NCBI GenBank assembly: GCA_022843905.1
Contig: JALHMT010000036.1
Span: 1-52,254 of the forward strand
Direction of reading: 5' to 3'
DNA length: 52,254 nt
Origin: Rubrivivax sp.
GTDB taxonomy: Bacteria > Pseudomonadota > Gammaproteobacteria > Burkholderiales > Burkholderiaceae_C
The notes under the pieces are model-generated. The model was not told the DNA's origin. It searched no databases and saw nothing but the letters and a program-made list of their open reading frames with translations. Numbering within the stretch: position 1 is the stretch's first letter; every line of letters starts with the position of its first letter. Made by a program: the position numbers and the translations under genes. Shown piece after piece: positions 34,295 through 41,978 of the stretch.

Positions 34295-35575
34295 TCAGGC
34301 CGCTTTGCGGCCGCGCGGCGCACGCAAGTGCTTGATCTTGCTGGCGCCGGTGCGCGAGGAACCGCTTGTGATTCTGGTCGTCGTGGGTTCGAGTCCCATC
34401 AGCCACCCCAGCGAATCTCCCTCTGTCAGCGGCCCTTCGGGGCCGTTCTCGTTGGCGCCGAGTAGCGGCACTTGTGCCGCAGTTGTGCCGCCGGCCAGGT
34501 TGCCGGCCCACGCGGCGACGTGGCTGACGCCGAGGTGGGCGTAGCGCTGCACCATGCCCAGGGAGGCCCAGCCGCCCAGCTCCTGTAGCACGGGCAGCGG
34601 CGTGCCGGCCTGGACGTGCCAGCTGGCCCAGGTGTGGCGCAGGTCGTGAAAGCGCAGCGTGGGCAGCCCGGCGCGCACGCACGCCTTGCGCCAGGCCGCG
34701 CTGCTGACCTTGCCGGTGGGCGCGAGCAGCTGGGTCCACTGGCCGCGCTCGTCGCGCTCCCAGCGCTCGACCGGGAACACCCAGCGCTTGTGCTTGCCGG
34801 CCTGGGCCTGCAGGACGGCGAGCGCGGCGTCGTTGAGGGGCACGTTGATGTCGCGCCCGGCCTTGGCCTCGTCGGCGTGCACCCAGGCCACGCGGCGCGC
34901 CAGGTCGACCTGCGACCAGGTGAGCAGGCGCACGTTGGTCTCGCGCAGGCCGGTGGCCAGGGCGAAGCCGGCGATGGGCTTCAGGTGGTCCGGCAGCTCG
35001 GTGAGCAGCTTGCGGGCCTGGTCCTGGGTGATCCAGGCCACGCGTTTGGCGGGCTCGTGCGCCATGGTGATGGGCGGCACGGCGGCCAGCCAGCCGCGGC
35101 GGTGGGCGTAGTGCAGGATGGCGCTGAGCTGGGCCATGTGCCGGTTGACGGTGGCGCCGCTGGGCGGCTTGGGCGCCGGCGGCTCGAGCTTGGCGGCGAC
35201 GGCGCGCTGGATGGCGCGGCGGTTCACGGCGTCGGCCTTGCGCTCCCTGACCAGGGTGCGGATGGCGCTGTCGGTGATGTCGGCCAGGGCCTTGCCCTTG
35301 AGCCGCACGGACAGCCAGCGCAGCACGCGCTTGATCTCCTCGATGGACTTGCGGTGCTGGTGCTCCTCGAGCCAGGCGAGGACGGCCTGATCCCAGCTTA
35401 CGCGGGGGGTTTCGCCGAGGCGTCGCGCCCGCCAGAGATCGCGCGCAAGGGTCGCGGCGTACTCCTTCGCCGCTTCGTTGTCGCTGGTGCCAGTGCTGCG
35501 TCGAGCGCGCTGGCCGGCAACGTCGCCGAGGTCAACCCACCACGTGCCTCGTTTGCCGCGCTGATAGAGCCGCAT
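34295..35575 (-). CDS. int: Tyrosine-family integrase
   Basis: 426 aa; start at 35575 is preceded by GGAGGGGCG. Residues about 60-165 are the SAM-like core-binding domain. The catalytic domain has R211 (ATGLRETNVR), Lys near 236-238, H310/R313 (HDLRHTWASW), W336 and the Tyr nucleophile Y345 (MVQRYAH). The last about 70 residues are encoded by the attP core and flanks (GWLMGLEPTTTRITSG), a common tail in integrases that target tRNA genes. It is the last gene of the leftward operon. Confidence 0.92.
   Translation of the reverse strand: MRLYQRGKRGTWWVDLGDVAGQRARRSTGTSDNEAAKEYAATLARDLWRARRLGETPRVSWDQAVLAWLEEHQHRKSIEEIKRVLRWLSVRLKGKALADITDSAIRTLVRERKADAVNRRAIQRAVAAKLEPPAPKPPSGATVNRHMAQLSAILHYAHRRGWLAAVPPITMAHEPAKRVAWITQDQARKLLTELPDHLKPIAGFALATGLRETNVRLLTWSQVDLARRVAWVHADEAKAGRDINVPLNDAALAVLQAQAGKHKRWVFPVERWERDERGQWTQLLAPTGKVSSAAWRKACVRAGLPTLRFHDLRHTWASWHVQAGTPLPVLQELGGWASLGMVQRYAHLGVSHVAAWAGNLAGGTTAAQVPLLGANENGPEGPLTEGDSLGWLMGLEPTTTRITSGSSRTGASKIKHLRAPRGRKAA
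34365..34410 (+). other. attP core: copy of the 3' half of a tRNA-His gene
   Basis: CTTGTGATTCTGG begins in an anticodon loop with GTG (34368-34370), then GGGTTCGAGTCCC (T arm) and AGCCACCCCA (acceptor and CCA). The 5' half of the tRNA is missing, so this is a fragment that would rebuild the gene after integration. Phage genes flank it on both sides, so the window is not a prophage interrupted at this site. Confidence 0.8.
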
Positions 35576-35754
35576 TCGCCCCTCCAGTTGCCGTATTGCG
35601 TGCGCAGCCAGGTGAACACGTCGTCGTCGATGAGCACGTAGGCCCGGCCGACGCGCGCCGCTGGCAGGCCGCGATTGTGGATGCAATCCGACACCGTCTC
35701 GGCCGAGGTGAGCATGATCTCGGCGGCTTGGTCGAGGCTGAGGGTGCGCGTCAA
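35398..35754 (-). CDS. Excisionase-like HTH protein
   Basis: 118 aa from a TTG at 35754 with AGGAGG upstream and a stop/start overlap with the preceding gene. The first 55 residues form a helix-turn-helix of the excisionase/MerR-type group (LSLDQAAEIMLTSAETVSDC, VGRAYVLIDDDVFTWLR). The last 59 residues overlap integrase in another frame by 178 nt and look like read-through tail. It probably controls integrase direction. Confidence 0.65.
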   Translation of the reverse strand: MTRTLSLDQAAEIMLTSAETVSDCIHNRGLPAARVGRAYVLIDDDVFTWLRTQYGNWRGECGSISAANEARGGLTSATLPASALDAALAPATTKRRRSTPRPLRAISGGRDASAKPPA

Positions 35755-36005
35755 GCTGCCTCCTGGTGCTCGAGCTGGCCACCCCACTGCGGGCTGACGG
35801 TGAACTCCCGCGGCGCCGGGGCGTGGAAGCGGCCTGCGCGCACGCGGCCGACGAGCATGCGGCGCTCGACCATGTGGTCGAGCCACTTCTTCACGGTGGC
35901 GCGGTGCAGGCCGCTGCGGTCGGCGATCTCGCGGCGGGTGAGCCAGGCGGTGCGCATGTGCTCGAGCAGCTTGAGCAGCACCTCGGGGCCGGTGTCGCGC
36001 CTCAT
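35751..36005 (-). CDS. Winged-helix DNA-binding protein, 84 aa
   Basis: EVLLKLLEHMRTAWLTRREI then ADRSGLHRATVKKWLDHMVE is a clear wHTH. Start and stop overlap neighbours by 4 nt. It lies next to the excisionase and integrase genes, so a role in regulating them or the operon is likely. Confidence 0.7.
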   Translation of the reverse strand: MRRDTGPEVLLKLLEHMRTAWLTRREIADRSGLHRATVKKWLDHMVERRMLVGRVRAGRFHAPAPREFTVSPQWGGQLEHQEAA

Positions 36006-36334
36006 GGCTGCCTTGCCCTCGGGTGCTTGAGGCGCAGCAGCACGTCGGCGTGGCAGGGTTGGTCCGGGCGGCACCAGCACGCGAGGTTCTTGCCCTTGAG
36101 CTGGTGCCGGTCGCGCTTGAGCATCTCCAGGTAGTCGGTCTGCTGCTTCACGGTGCCGCGGCTCAGGCACAGGTAGCCGCCGAGCAGATACTCGAACAGC
36201 TGCACGCAGCGGGCCTGGGTGCCGTGCCTGCCGACGACGAAGGGGTTGCCCCACTTGGTGCTGCGGTCGACCTTGACGGTGTTGGGCGGCATGCGCCAGC
36301 CCTTGGCGCGGCTGAGCTGGATGCGGTGGTGCAC
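36002..36334 (-). CDS. DUF4326-like protein
   Basis: 110 aa from a GTG. VDRSTKWGNPFVVGRHGTQA and NLACWCRPDQPCHADVLL (three Cys and His) match DUF4326, a small phage/bacterial family with a possible metal site. Function unknown; it sits in a run of small operon genes. Confidence 0.7.
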   Translation of the reverse strand: MHHRIQLSRAKGWRMPPNTVKVDRSTKWGNPFVVGRHGTQARCVQLFEYLLGGYLCLSRGTVKQQTDYLEMLKRDRHQLKGKNLACWCRPDQPCHADVLLRLKHPRARQP

Positions 36335-36498
36335 TACAGCGGCTCCTCGTCATCTTCATCTGCGTGGTCTTCCACGTCGAACACCTCGCCGCAGGCGGCG
36401 CAGCGTTCGAGCCGCTCGTCGAAGCCGTCGATGCCATCGAACCCGCCGCCGGCGTCGTACTGGTACGCAACCTTGCATCCGCACTTGGGGCAGGCCAT
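36334..36498 (-). CDS. Zinc-ribbon protein, 54 aa
   Basis: Found by translating the gap between DUF4326 and the helicase. ATG at 36498 gives MACPKCGCKVAYQYDAGGGF, then ERCAACGEVFDVEDHADEDD, ending at TAG (36334-36336). Two CxxC pairs predict a zinc ribbon, and the tail is strongly acidic. The stop overlaps the next GTG start. Confidence 0.7.
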   Translation of the reverse strand: MACPKCGCKVAYQYDAGGGFDGIDGFDERLERCAACGEVFDVEDHADEDDEEPL

Positions 36499-36503
36499 GT
36501 GGG

Positions 36504-38258
36504 TCAGGACTCTTCTGTCGCGGCTGTTTCGTCGATCGCCACGACGTCGGCGCTCGGCTCGGGCGGCACCTCGATGCCGCGGCTGTTGAGCAGCTGGCGT
36601 GCGAGCTGGCGCAGGTGGTTCTCGCCGGTGTCGATGCGCTCGGCCAGCGCGCTGTCTGGGTTGCGCACGCCTTCGATCTGCCCGCGCTTCACGCCCAGTA
36701 CCTCGGCCATGATCGGGTCGGTACCGGCGTCGCTGACCAGGAAATAGGCGTTGCAGGCGTCCAGCTGTCCGTCACGATGGAAGCGGCCCATGCACTGTTC
36801 GTGGACCCCAGGCGACCAGTCCAGCTCTCCGAACACGCCGATGCTGCAGTGCCCTTGCAGGCCGTCGACGCCGGCGCCGCTGCGCAGCGACATGATCAGC
36901 AGCTGTGTCTGGCCGCTGGTGAACCGCGCGATCGAGTCGGCCTTCTGCGCGGCCGACTCGGTGCCGGTGTACAGCGCGGGCTTGTGCGCGGCCAGGCGCT
37001 CGAGCCACAGGTCGTAGACGGCGCGGTGCCAGCCAAAGAGCACTATGGGTTCGCCGCTCTCGAGCAGCAGGCGCACGAACTCGGCCACGTAGGGTGCCTT
37101 AGCGATGCCGGTGGCCTGGCGCATCATTGCGTCGAACTCGCCGGCGGCCTGCATCCTCTGGCCGCGATAGCTCTCGGCGTGGCGCAACACCACCTTGGCC
37201 AGCTCGACGGCGTCGCCCTTGATGGCGTCCAGCGCCTTCTTGTCGGCGTCGATCGCGTGGACGACCTTGGTGAGCTCAGGCAGCTCGCGGCCGACGTCGG
37301 CGCGCGTGCGGCGCAGCATGATGCCCTCGCGCCGCAGGTAGGCGCCGAACTCCTTGGGGTCGGACAGACGCGCCTTGCCGTTGCCTATGGGCACGCACCA
37401 CTCGCGCAGGAATTCCTGGTACTCCCCGAGCGCCTCGGGGCGGATGACGTTGATGACGTGGTGGAACTCGTGGCCGTAGTTGTAGATGGGCGTGGCCGAC
37501 AGGCCCAGGCAGCGCTGCGCTCGCGAGCCCACCAACTGCGCGGCGCGATAGATGTCGGTGCCGGGGCTGCGCAGCGCCTGGCATTCGTCGTAGACCACCA
37601 GGCGCACTACGCCGGCCAGCGTTTCGGCCCAGCCGCGTAGCTTGTGGTACGAGGTGATGATGACGTCCGGCAGCGAGCGCTCGAGCAGCTCGGGCTGCGC
37701 GGCACGATGCCGCGGCATGAGGTCGTAGACCGAGCCGGTCTTGAGCACGTGTGTGCACAGCGCCGGCGCGAAGCGCGCGAGCATGCTGGCCCATTGGCGC
37801 GGCAGATGCGCCGGGCATACCACCAGCGCCGGCAGGTTGCCGGGCCGCACCATGCCACAGATGGCGGAGACGGTCTTGCCCAGGCCCACGTCGTCGCCGA
37901 GCACATAGCTCTGCAGGTCGAGCATCTGCGCTGCGAAGGCTTGGTACTCGCGCGCCGGCTCGGCCAGCTCGAGCTGCAGAGGGGGCAGATGACCCGTCAT
38001 CAGCTCGGCCAGGCGCTGCTCGGTGTCGCGGTGCTGGGCAGCAAGGCGCTCCATCAGGTCCGGCCGGTCCACGTCCATCGGGTAGCGCTGGAGGAACCAC
38101 TGCAGCTCGCGCGTGTTCTCCGGGGTGTCGCTGATGACGATGTGCGTGGCCGCGTGCTGTGGCGCGCGAGGGAAGACGCGCTTGAGGCGTGCCCGCACGA
38201 AGGGCTCGCCTTCGATGCGCCAGCCGAGGGCGCCGTGCGTGACGGTGCCGTAGTTCAC
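36504..38258 (-). CDS. SNF2-family DNA helicase
   Basis: 584 aa from a GTG. Motif I GDDVGLGKT (121-129), motif II YDECQ (223-227), motif III GLSATPIYN (252-260) and C-terminal motifs (MSLRSGAGVDGLQ, EQCMGRFHRDGQ) are present. SNF2-type phage helicases are often paired with a PD-(D/E)XK/VRR nuclease; the next gene upstream is exactly that. Likely role: replication-fork or recombination processing, or host genome attack. Confidence 0.88.
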   Translation of the reverse strand: MNYGTVTHGALGWRIEGEPFVRARLKRVFPRAPQHAATHIVISDTPENTRELQWFLQRYPMDVDRPDLMERLAAQHRDTEQRLAELMTGHLPPLQLELAEPAREYQAFAAQMLDLQSYVLGDDVGLGKTVSAICGMVRPGNLPALVVCPAHLPRQWASMLARFAPALCTHVLKTGSVYDLMPRHRAAQPELLERSLPDVIITSYHKLRGWAETLAGVVRLVVYDECQALRSPGTDIYRAAQLVGSRAQRCLGLSATPIYNYGHEFHHVINVIRPEALGEYQEFLREWCVPIGNGKARLSDPKEFGAYLRREGIMLRRTRADVGRELPELTKVVHAIDADKKALDAIKGDAVELAKVVLRHAESYRGQRMQAAGEFDAMMRQATGIAKAPYVAEFVRLLLESGEPIVLFGWHRAVYDLWLERLAAHKPALYTGTESAAQKADSIARFTSGQTQLLIMSLRSGAGVDGLQGHCSIGVFGELDWSPGVHEQCMGRFHRDGQLDACNAYFLVSDAGTDPIMAEVLGVKRGQIEGVRNPDSALAERIDTGENHLRQLARQLLNSRGIEVPPEPSADVVAIDETAATEES

Positions 38259-38629
38259 AAGGCGGCCCCCTGCAGGTGGAGCAGGTGCAGCGGCTTGCCA
38301 TTCCTGGCTCGGTAGCCGGTGCTCTTGCCCCAGGGCCTTGTGGTTGCGAGCACCACCGCGGCCACGTCGTCGCGCCCGATGTAGCGGCCCACCTGGCGCA
38401 GCGCCTCGGGCAGCGAGCCCTTGACCTTGACCTCGATGACGATGCCCGGGTCGACGAGAAAGTCGAAACGGTCTTGCGGGCCGGCCACGTGTTCGTGCTC
38501 GAACGGGAGGCCGGCATCGGCAAGCACACGCGCGATGCCTGCGTGCAGCTGCGCCTCGTCGGTCATCTGGTACCGGAAGCGCGGCAGCGTTTCGAGGACG
38601 CGGCGCAGGATCAGCGGGTTGGGCGTCAC
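38255..38629 (-). CDS. PD-(D/E)XK (VRR-type) nuclease
   Basis: 124 aa from a GTG overlapping the previous stop. DRFDFLVDPGIVIEVKVKGS contains the D-X(n)-E-X-K core of this fold. It overlaps the SNF2 helicase by 4 nt, so the two are likely co-translated and work together. Confidence 0.75.
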   Translation of the reverse strand: MTPNPLILRRVLETLPRFRYQMTDEAQLHAGIARVLADAGLPFEHEHVAGPQDRFDFLVDPGIVIEVKVKGSLPEALRQVGRYIGRDDVAAVVLATTRPWGKSTGYRARNGKPLHLLHLQGAAL

Positions 38630-39135
38630 GGCTCGTACGGCCGCAGCTTGCTGCTGGCCGCCAGGTAGAGAGGGTGGCGGGGCATGTTGTGCTTGGTGGT
38701 GCCAAGGCACATGAGACGCGCGCCGGTGCGGCGCAGCAGGACGATGACCTCGCTGGTGCGGGCCAGCATGCGGCCGTCGTCGCCCCAGGCGCAGCAGACC
38801 TCGCCGCCTTCGGCGATGGCGTCGCGCGCGCTCGCGCGGATGTATTCGTCGTTGTCGGCGCCGACGGGCCAGCCGGCTTTGCGCAGGTCCGCCGGCTGGG
38901 TGGCGCGGAAGGCGAACAGGTTGACCATGACGAGGCGGCCGAAGCCCAGGCTCTGCCCGAAGCCGATGCCGCGGCGGATGGTGGGGTCGTCCACCTCGGC
39001 GGTGGCGGTGCTGGGGTTGAGGCCGACCATGACGAGCGGCGCGTCGTCGCTCCACTGGCGCACGAGCACCAGGCGGTAGAGGCCGCAGGGCGAGAAGTGG
39101 GCCCAGGTGCGGGTGATGGGCAGGCGGGTGGTCAT
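38626..39135 (-). CDS. DUF1643 protein
   Basis: 169 aa. GLNPSTATAEVDDPTIRRGI then GFGRLVMVNLFAFRATQPAD is the DUF1643 signature. Family function is not established to my knowledge. 4-nt overlaps on both sides. Confidence 0.8.
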   Translation of the reverse strand: MTTRLPITRTWAHFSPCGLYRLVLVRQWSDDAPLVMVGLNPSTATAEVDDPTIRRGIGFGQSLGFGRLVMVNLFAFRATQPADLRKAGWPVGADNDEYIRASARDAIAEGGEVCCAWGDDGRMLARTSEVIVLLRRTGARLMCLGTTKHNMPRHPLYLAASSKLRPYEP

Positions 39136-39443
39136 GACGTGCGAATGCCGAAGCTCAGGCGGTGGCCACGGAAGGTGGAGCAGCACTCCGGGTACTGCAG
39201 GCCGCTCCACACGCTGCATTCGAGCGGTGCTTGGAGGGCGTTGCACTCCGGGCACATCCAGCGGTAGCCGCCGCGCGGCAGCAGGCCGTGGATGGCGGTG
39301 CCTGGCAGGCGCTCGGCATTGGCGACGAACTGCTCGCGGTAGCAGTAGCGGTCGTTGAAGGCCTTGGCGATGGCTGCGCGCTCGGCGGCGTCGGCCTCCT
39401 TCGCCCGCGCCTCGCGGCGCTTCGTGAGCCAGGCGCGGATCAT
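39132..39443 (-). CDS. Hypothetical Cys-rich protein, 103 aa
   Basis: The start at 39443 is chosen because it overlaps the upstream stop. An N-terminal charged helix (RAKEADAAERAAIAKAFNDR) is followed by MCPECNA and QYPECC, suggesting a zinc-binding C-terminus. Family not recognised. Confidence 0.55.
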   Translation of the reverse strand: MIRAWLTKRREARAKEADAAERAAIAKAFNDRYCYREQFVANAERLPGTAIHGLLPRGGYRWMCPECNALQAPLECSVWSGLQYPECCSTFRGHRLSFGIRTS

Positions 39444-39607
39444 GCGATGGGCCTGCGCTCGACGTACCAGTCGATCGGGAAGGACCACGACAGATCCCGC
39501 TCGAGCACGGGCTGCGGCTTGGGCTTCAACGGCTCCGCGGGTTGCTCCGGCTTGGCGCGTTCACCGAGCGGCGGCAGGGGGTCGAGCTCGTCGAGAGAGC
39601 GGATCAT
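39440..39607 (-). CDS. Small Pro-rich protein, 55 aa
   Basis: Found by translating the gap: ATG at 39607 gives MIRSLDELDPLPPLGERAKP, ending in SWSFPIDWYVERRPIA. Start and stop both sit in 4-nt overlaps with neighbours, which makes it a likely gene despite its size. Confidence 0.55.
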   Translation of the reverse strand: MIRSLDELDPLPPLGERAKPEQPAEPLKPKPQPVLERDLSWSFPIDWYVERRPIA

Positions 39608-40596
39608 GATGGGAAGGCGTTGTGTTCGACGCCGTCGAGCAGGCGGCCGGCGGCGGCCTTGCCGACGCGCGCTACCGCGGCGTCGCCCTTGCGGAAGTGA
39701 CCATCGGGCTCGCGCCCATCGCCCTGCAGGTAGCGGACGTGGCCGCGACGCAGATCACCGCCCTCGTCGCCGCCGGCGCGGGGCTGGTGTGGCGCCCACT
39801 CGCCCCACTGCTTGAAGTGAAACGGCACGTCGGTCACGGCGCACTGGTCGCGCAGCGATCGGAACCAGTCAGGATGCGCGGCGCGCGCGTGTGGCCCGCT
39901 CTCGCCGCCGGCGATGACCCAGTGCAGCTGCTCGTAGTCCATGAAGCCGCTGACGGTGTCGCCGCGGTAGGCGGGCCGTTCCCACAGGCCACCGAGGTCG
40001 ATCGGCCCCAGCATCGGCTCGATGCTCAGGAACCGTACGCGCGCCGGCGTGGCGAGCAGCTTTGGCACGTCGCGGTCGGCCTCCTCCTGGTTCACCGTGG
40101 TGATGCCGAGCCACACGTTGCGCGGCGCGTCGCCGTTGAGCCACAGCGCGATCCACTCTCGCAGGTAGATGCTGTTGCTGGCGTTGAGCGCCTGGCCGAG
40201 GCGCTTCTCCCAGTTGCCGATGCGCTTGGTGAGCAGCAGCCAGTTCAGCTCGTGCGTCATGCGGACGGTGTCGAGCAGGCGCATGAACTCGTCGAGCGGT
40301 GCGTCGAGGTCGAGCCAGTCACCCATGGACGCGCTGAACACGCGCGGGCGGCGGCCGAGCTTGCCGGGCATGGTCTTGGCCCACACCAGCGGCGCGCGCC
40401 AGTGCTTCATGCCGGCCTCGGTGGCGACGTCGAACGTGCGGCGCTTGCTGCCCACGCCCCACAGCACCTGGCCGGCCGCGAAACGCTTGGCGTCGCGCTC
40501 GGCGTAGCAGTGGTCGCAGGCGGGGCTGACCTTCTGGCAGCCCCACCAAGGGTTGAAGGTGGCGTCGCACCAGCTGATGGCAGTGGTGTCGCTCAC
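39604..40596 (-). CDS. DUF5131 (phage Gp37/Gp68) protein, radical-SAM-like
   Basis: 330 aa from a GTG. ISWCDATFNPWWGCQKVSPA then CDHCYAERDAKRF is the Gp37/Gp68 hallmark (C20, C27, C30), akin to a radical-SAM [4Fe-4S] motif. Further matches are NVWLGITTVNQEEADRDVPK and FLSIEPMLGPIDL. Function of this widespread phage family is unclear; a modification enzyme is possible. Confidence 0.85.
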   Translation of the reverse strand: MSDTTAISWCDATFNPWWGCQKVSPACDHCYAERDAKRFAAGQVLWGVGSKRRTFDVATEAGMKHWRAPLVWAKTMPGKLGRRPRVFSASMGDWLDLDAPLDEFMRLLDTVRMTHELNWLLLTKRIGNWEKRLGQALNASNSIYLREWIALWLNGDAPRNVWLGITTVNQEEADRDVPKLLATPARVRFLSIEPMLGPIDLGGLWERPAYRGDTVSGFMDYEQLHWVIAGGESGPHARAAHPDWFRSLRDQCAVTDVPFHFKQWGEWAPHQPRAGGDEGGDLRRGHVRYLQGDGREPDGHFRKGDAAVARVGKAAAGRLLDGVEHNAFPS

Positions 40597-40976
40597 AACG
40601 TGACACCTCGCACGTCGAAGTAGCCGAGCTGGCCGTTGCAGGGGTGGAAGGGCAGGGGGCGTGCGTGGGCGAGCACGAAGCCCCAGGGGCCGGTGAAGTA
40701 GGGCGAGGGGTGGTGTTGCACGCAGTCGGTGATGGTGGCCACGCCGACGATGCCGCCGCGCTCGAGCTGCTCGAAGGGCGGCAGCTGCGGGGCGCTGTCG
40801 CCGATGGCGGTGCGCAGCTGGTTGGCTACGCTGTCGTAGTAGCGGCGCGCCATGGTCTTGCCGGCGTGCACGAGGATCTGGCCGCGGTAGTCGGTGCGCC
40901 AGTCGCGGTTTTCGACGGGCTTGTGGCCGTGCACGATGAGCCAGGCCCAGGGCTGGCGGATGCTCAGGGTTCTCAT
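40593..40976 (-). CDS. ASCH-domain protein
   Basis: 127 aa. LSIRQPWAWLIVHGHKPVEN, RGQILVHAGKTM and GGIVGVATITDCVQ are the ASCH/PUA-like strands. The domain binds RNA or modified nucleotides in some proteins. Often next to DUF5131 in phages, as here. Confidence 0.82.
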   Translation of the reverse strand: MRTLSIRQPWAWLIVHGHKPVENRDWRTDYRGQILVHAGKTMARRYYDSVANQLRTAIGDSAPQLPPFEQLERGGIVGVATITDCVQHHPSPYFTGPWGFVLAHARPLPFHPCNGQLGYFDVRGVTL

Positions 40977-41131
40977 GGCGCGTCGGTCGGGCGCTTGGCC
41001 AGGCGGCGCTTGACGGCCTTGGCGAGTCTTCTGACGGTGTTGGTGCAGGCCTCGGCTTCAACGTAGTCCGCGAGGTCCTTCAGACGTCGCTCGAAGGCGG
41101 CCGTGGATTGCTGCGGCTTGGCCTTCTTCAT
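40973..41131 (-). CDS. Small basic protein, 52 aa
   Basis: Starts at 41131 within the overlap with the J-domain gene. Sequence is basic and helical (AFERRLKDLADYVEAEACTN, VRRLAKAVKRRLAK). Possibly nucleic-acid binding. Family not recognised. Confidence 0.5.
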   Translation of the reverse strand: MKKAKPQQSTAAFERRLKDLADYVEAEACTNTVRRLAKAVKRRLAKRPTDAP

Positions 41132-41706
41132 GCGAAGCGCTCCTTGATGGCCTGGTCGCGCGCGGCGTTGAGCGCGGACATCTGCTCGTGGCTGCCGCCC
41201 GGCTTGTCGGGGTGGTGCTGGCCGGCGAGGCGGCGGTACGCGGCGTCGAGCTGCTCGCGGGTGCAGGCTGGGTCGACGTCGAGCACCTGCCACCAGCTGC
41301 GCTGCGACGCCGGCGCGGGCAGCGCCAGGAAGCCCTGGAAGGTGGCGCGCACGAGCATGAGGGAGCCGTGGCGCAGCTCGACGCGGCGCGCTTCGATGAT
41401 GTGGTGGATGGCCTGGAGGTTGGACGCGACGCTGTGGTAGCGGTCGACGGGGATGCAGACCTGCAGGCCGTCCCAGGTGAAGTAGACGGCGACGCCGGGG
41501 TCGGCCGGTGCGTCGGCGGCGAGCGAGACGTTGCTGCTGATGACGAGCTGCTCGAGCTTCTTGCCGCTGTCGCCCGCGAAGTTGCGCAGGCTGGCCTGCA
41601 CGTTCTTGATGGCGTTGGGCAGCGCCGTCTTGAACTTGCCGCTCTCGCGGTACTTGGCACGCGGGAAGGTGGGCGGCCAGGCGAGGGGGTAGGCGGAGAT
41701 GCTCAA
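41128..41706 (-). CDS. Phage protein with C-terminal J-domain
   Basis: 192 aa from a TTG overlapping the upstream stop. The first about 135 residues are an unrecognised domain (YRESGKFKTALPNAIKNVQA, VAVYFTWDGLQVCIPVDRYH). The last 55 form a J-domain with the essential HPD (GQHHPDKPGG). J-domains recruit Hsp70, so the phage probably supplies a co-chaperone to host DnaK. Confidence 0.78.
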   Translation of the reverse strand: MSISAYPLAWPPTFPRAKYRESGKFKTALPNAIKNVQASLRNFAGDSGKKLEQLVISSNVSLAADAPADPGVAVYFTWDGLQVCIPVDRYHSVASNLQAIHHIIEARRVELRHGSLMLVRATFQGFLALPAPASQRSWWQVLDVDPACTREQLDAAYRRLAGQHHPDKPGGSHEQMSALNAARDQAIKERFA

Positions 41707-41978
41707 TCGGGCACCCGGGTCGTCTTGCGGTCGATGGACTCGACGGCGGCCACGGCCAGCGCGGCCACCTGCACGAGGCGGCGGCGGGCCTTGTCCATGC
41801 TGTCCATGCCGGCCATGACGCGCGCCCAGGCGGCGTAGTCCTGGATCAGCTGGACGAACACTTCGGTGACGTGCTCGTCGTCGTGGGCGGGGCCGCCCCA
41901 TTTGGCGTCCTGGCGGTTGCGCTCGGCTTGCACGTCGCCGAGGACGAAGCTGGTGTGGGCTCTGGTGTCGGTGCTCAT
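41703..41978 (-). CDS. Hypothetical phage protein, 91 aa
   Basis: AERNRQDAKWGGPAHDDEHV then helices with VQVAALAVAAVESIDRK is a pattern found in small phage proteins of unknown function (MazG-like in outline). It overlaps both neighbours by 4 nt. Confidence 0.6.
   Translation of the reverse strand: MSTDTRAHTSFVLGDVQAERNRQDAKWGGPAHDDEHVTEVFVQLIQDYAAWARVMAGMDSMDKARRRLVQVAALAVAAVESIDRKTTRVPD

Noticed and set aside
34298..34312. Hairpin GGCCGC/GCGGCC as a terminator between the convergent late and leftward transcripts
   Set aside because: It is within integrase codons and has no T-tract on either strand, so termination is not supported.
34340..34410. A functional tRNA gene
   Set aside because: Only the 3' half of tRNA-His is present; the 5' acceptor, D arm and anticodon stem are missing.
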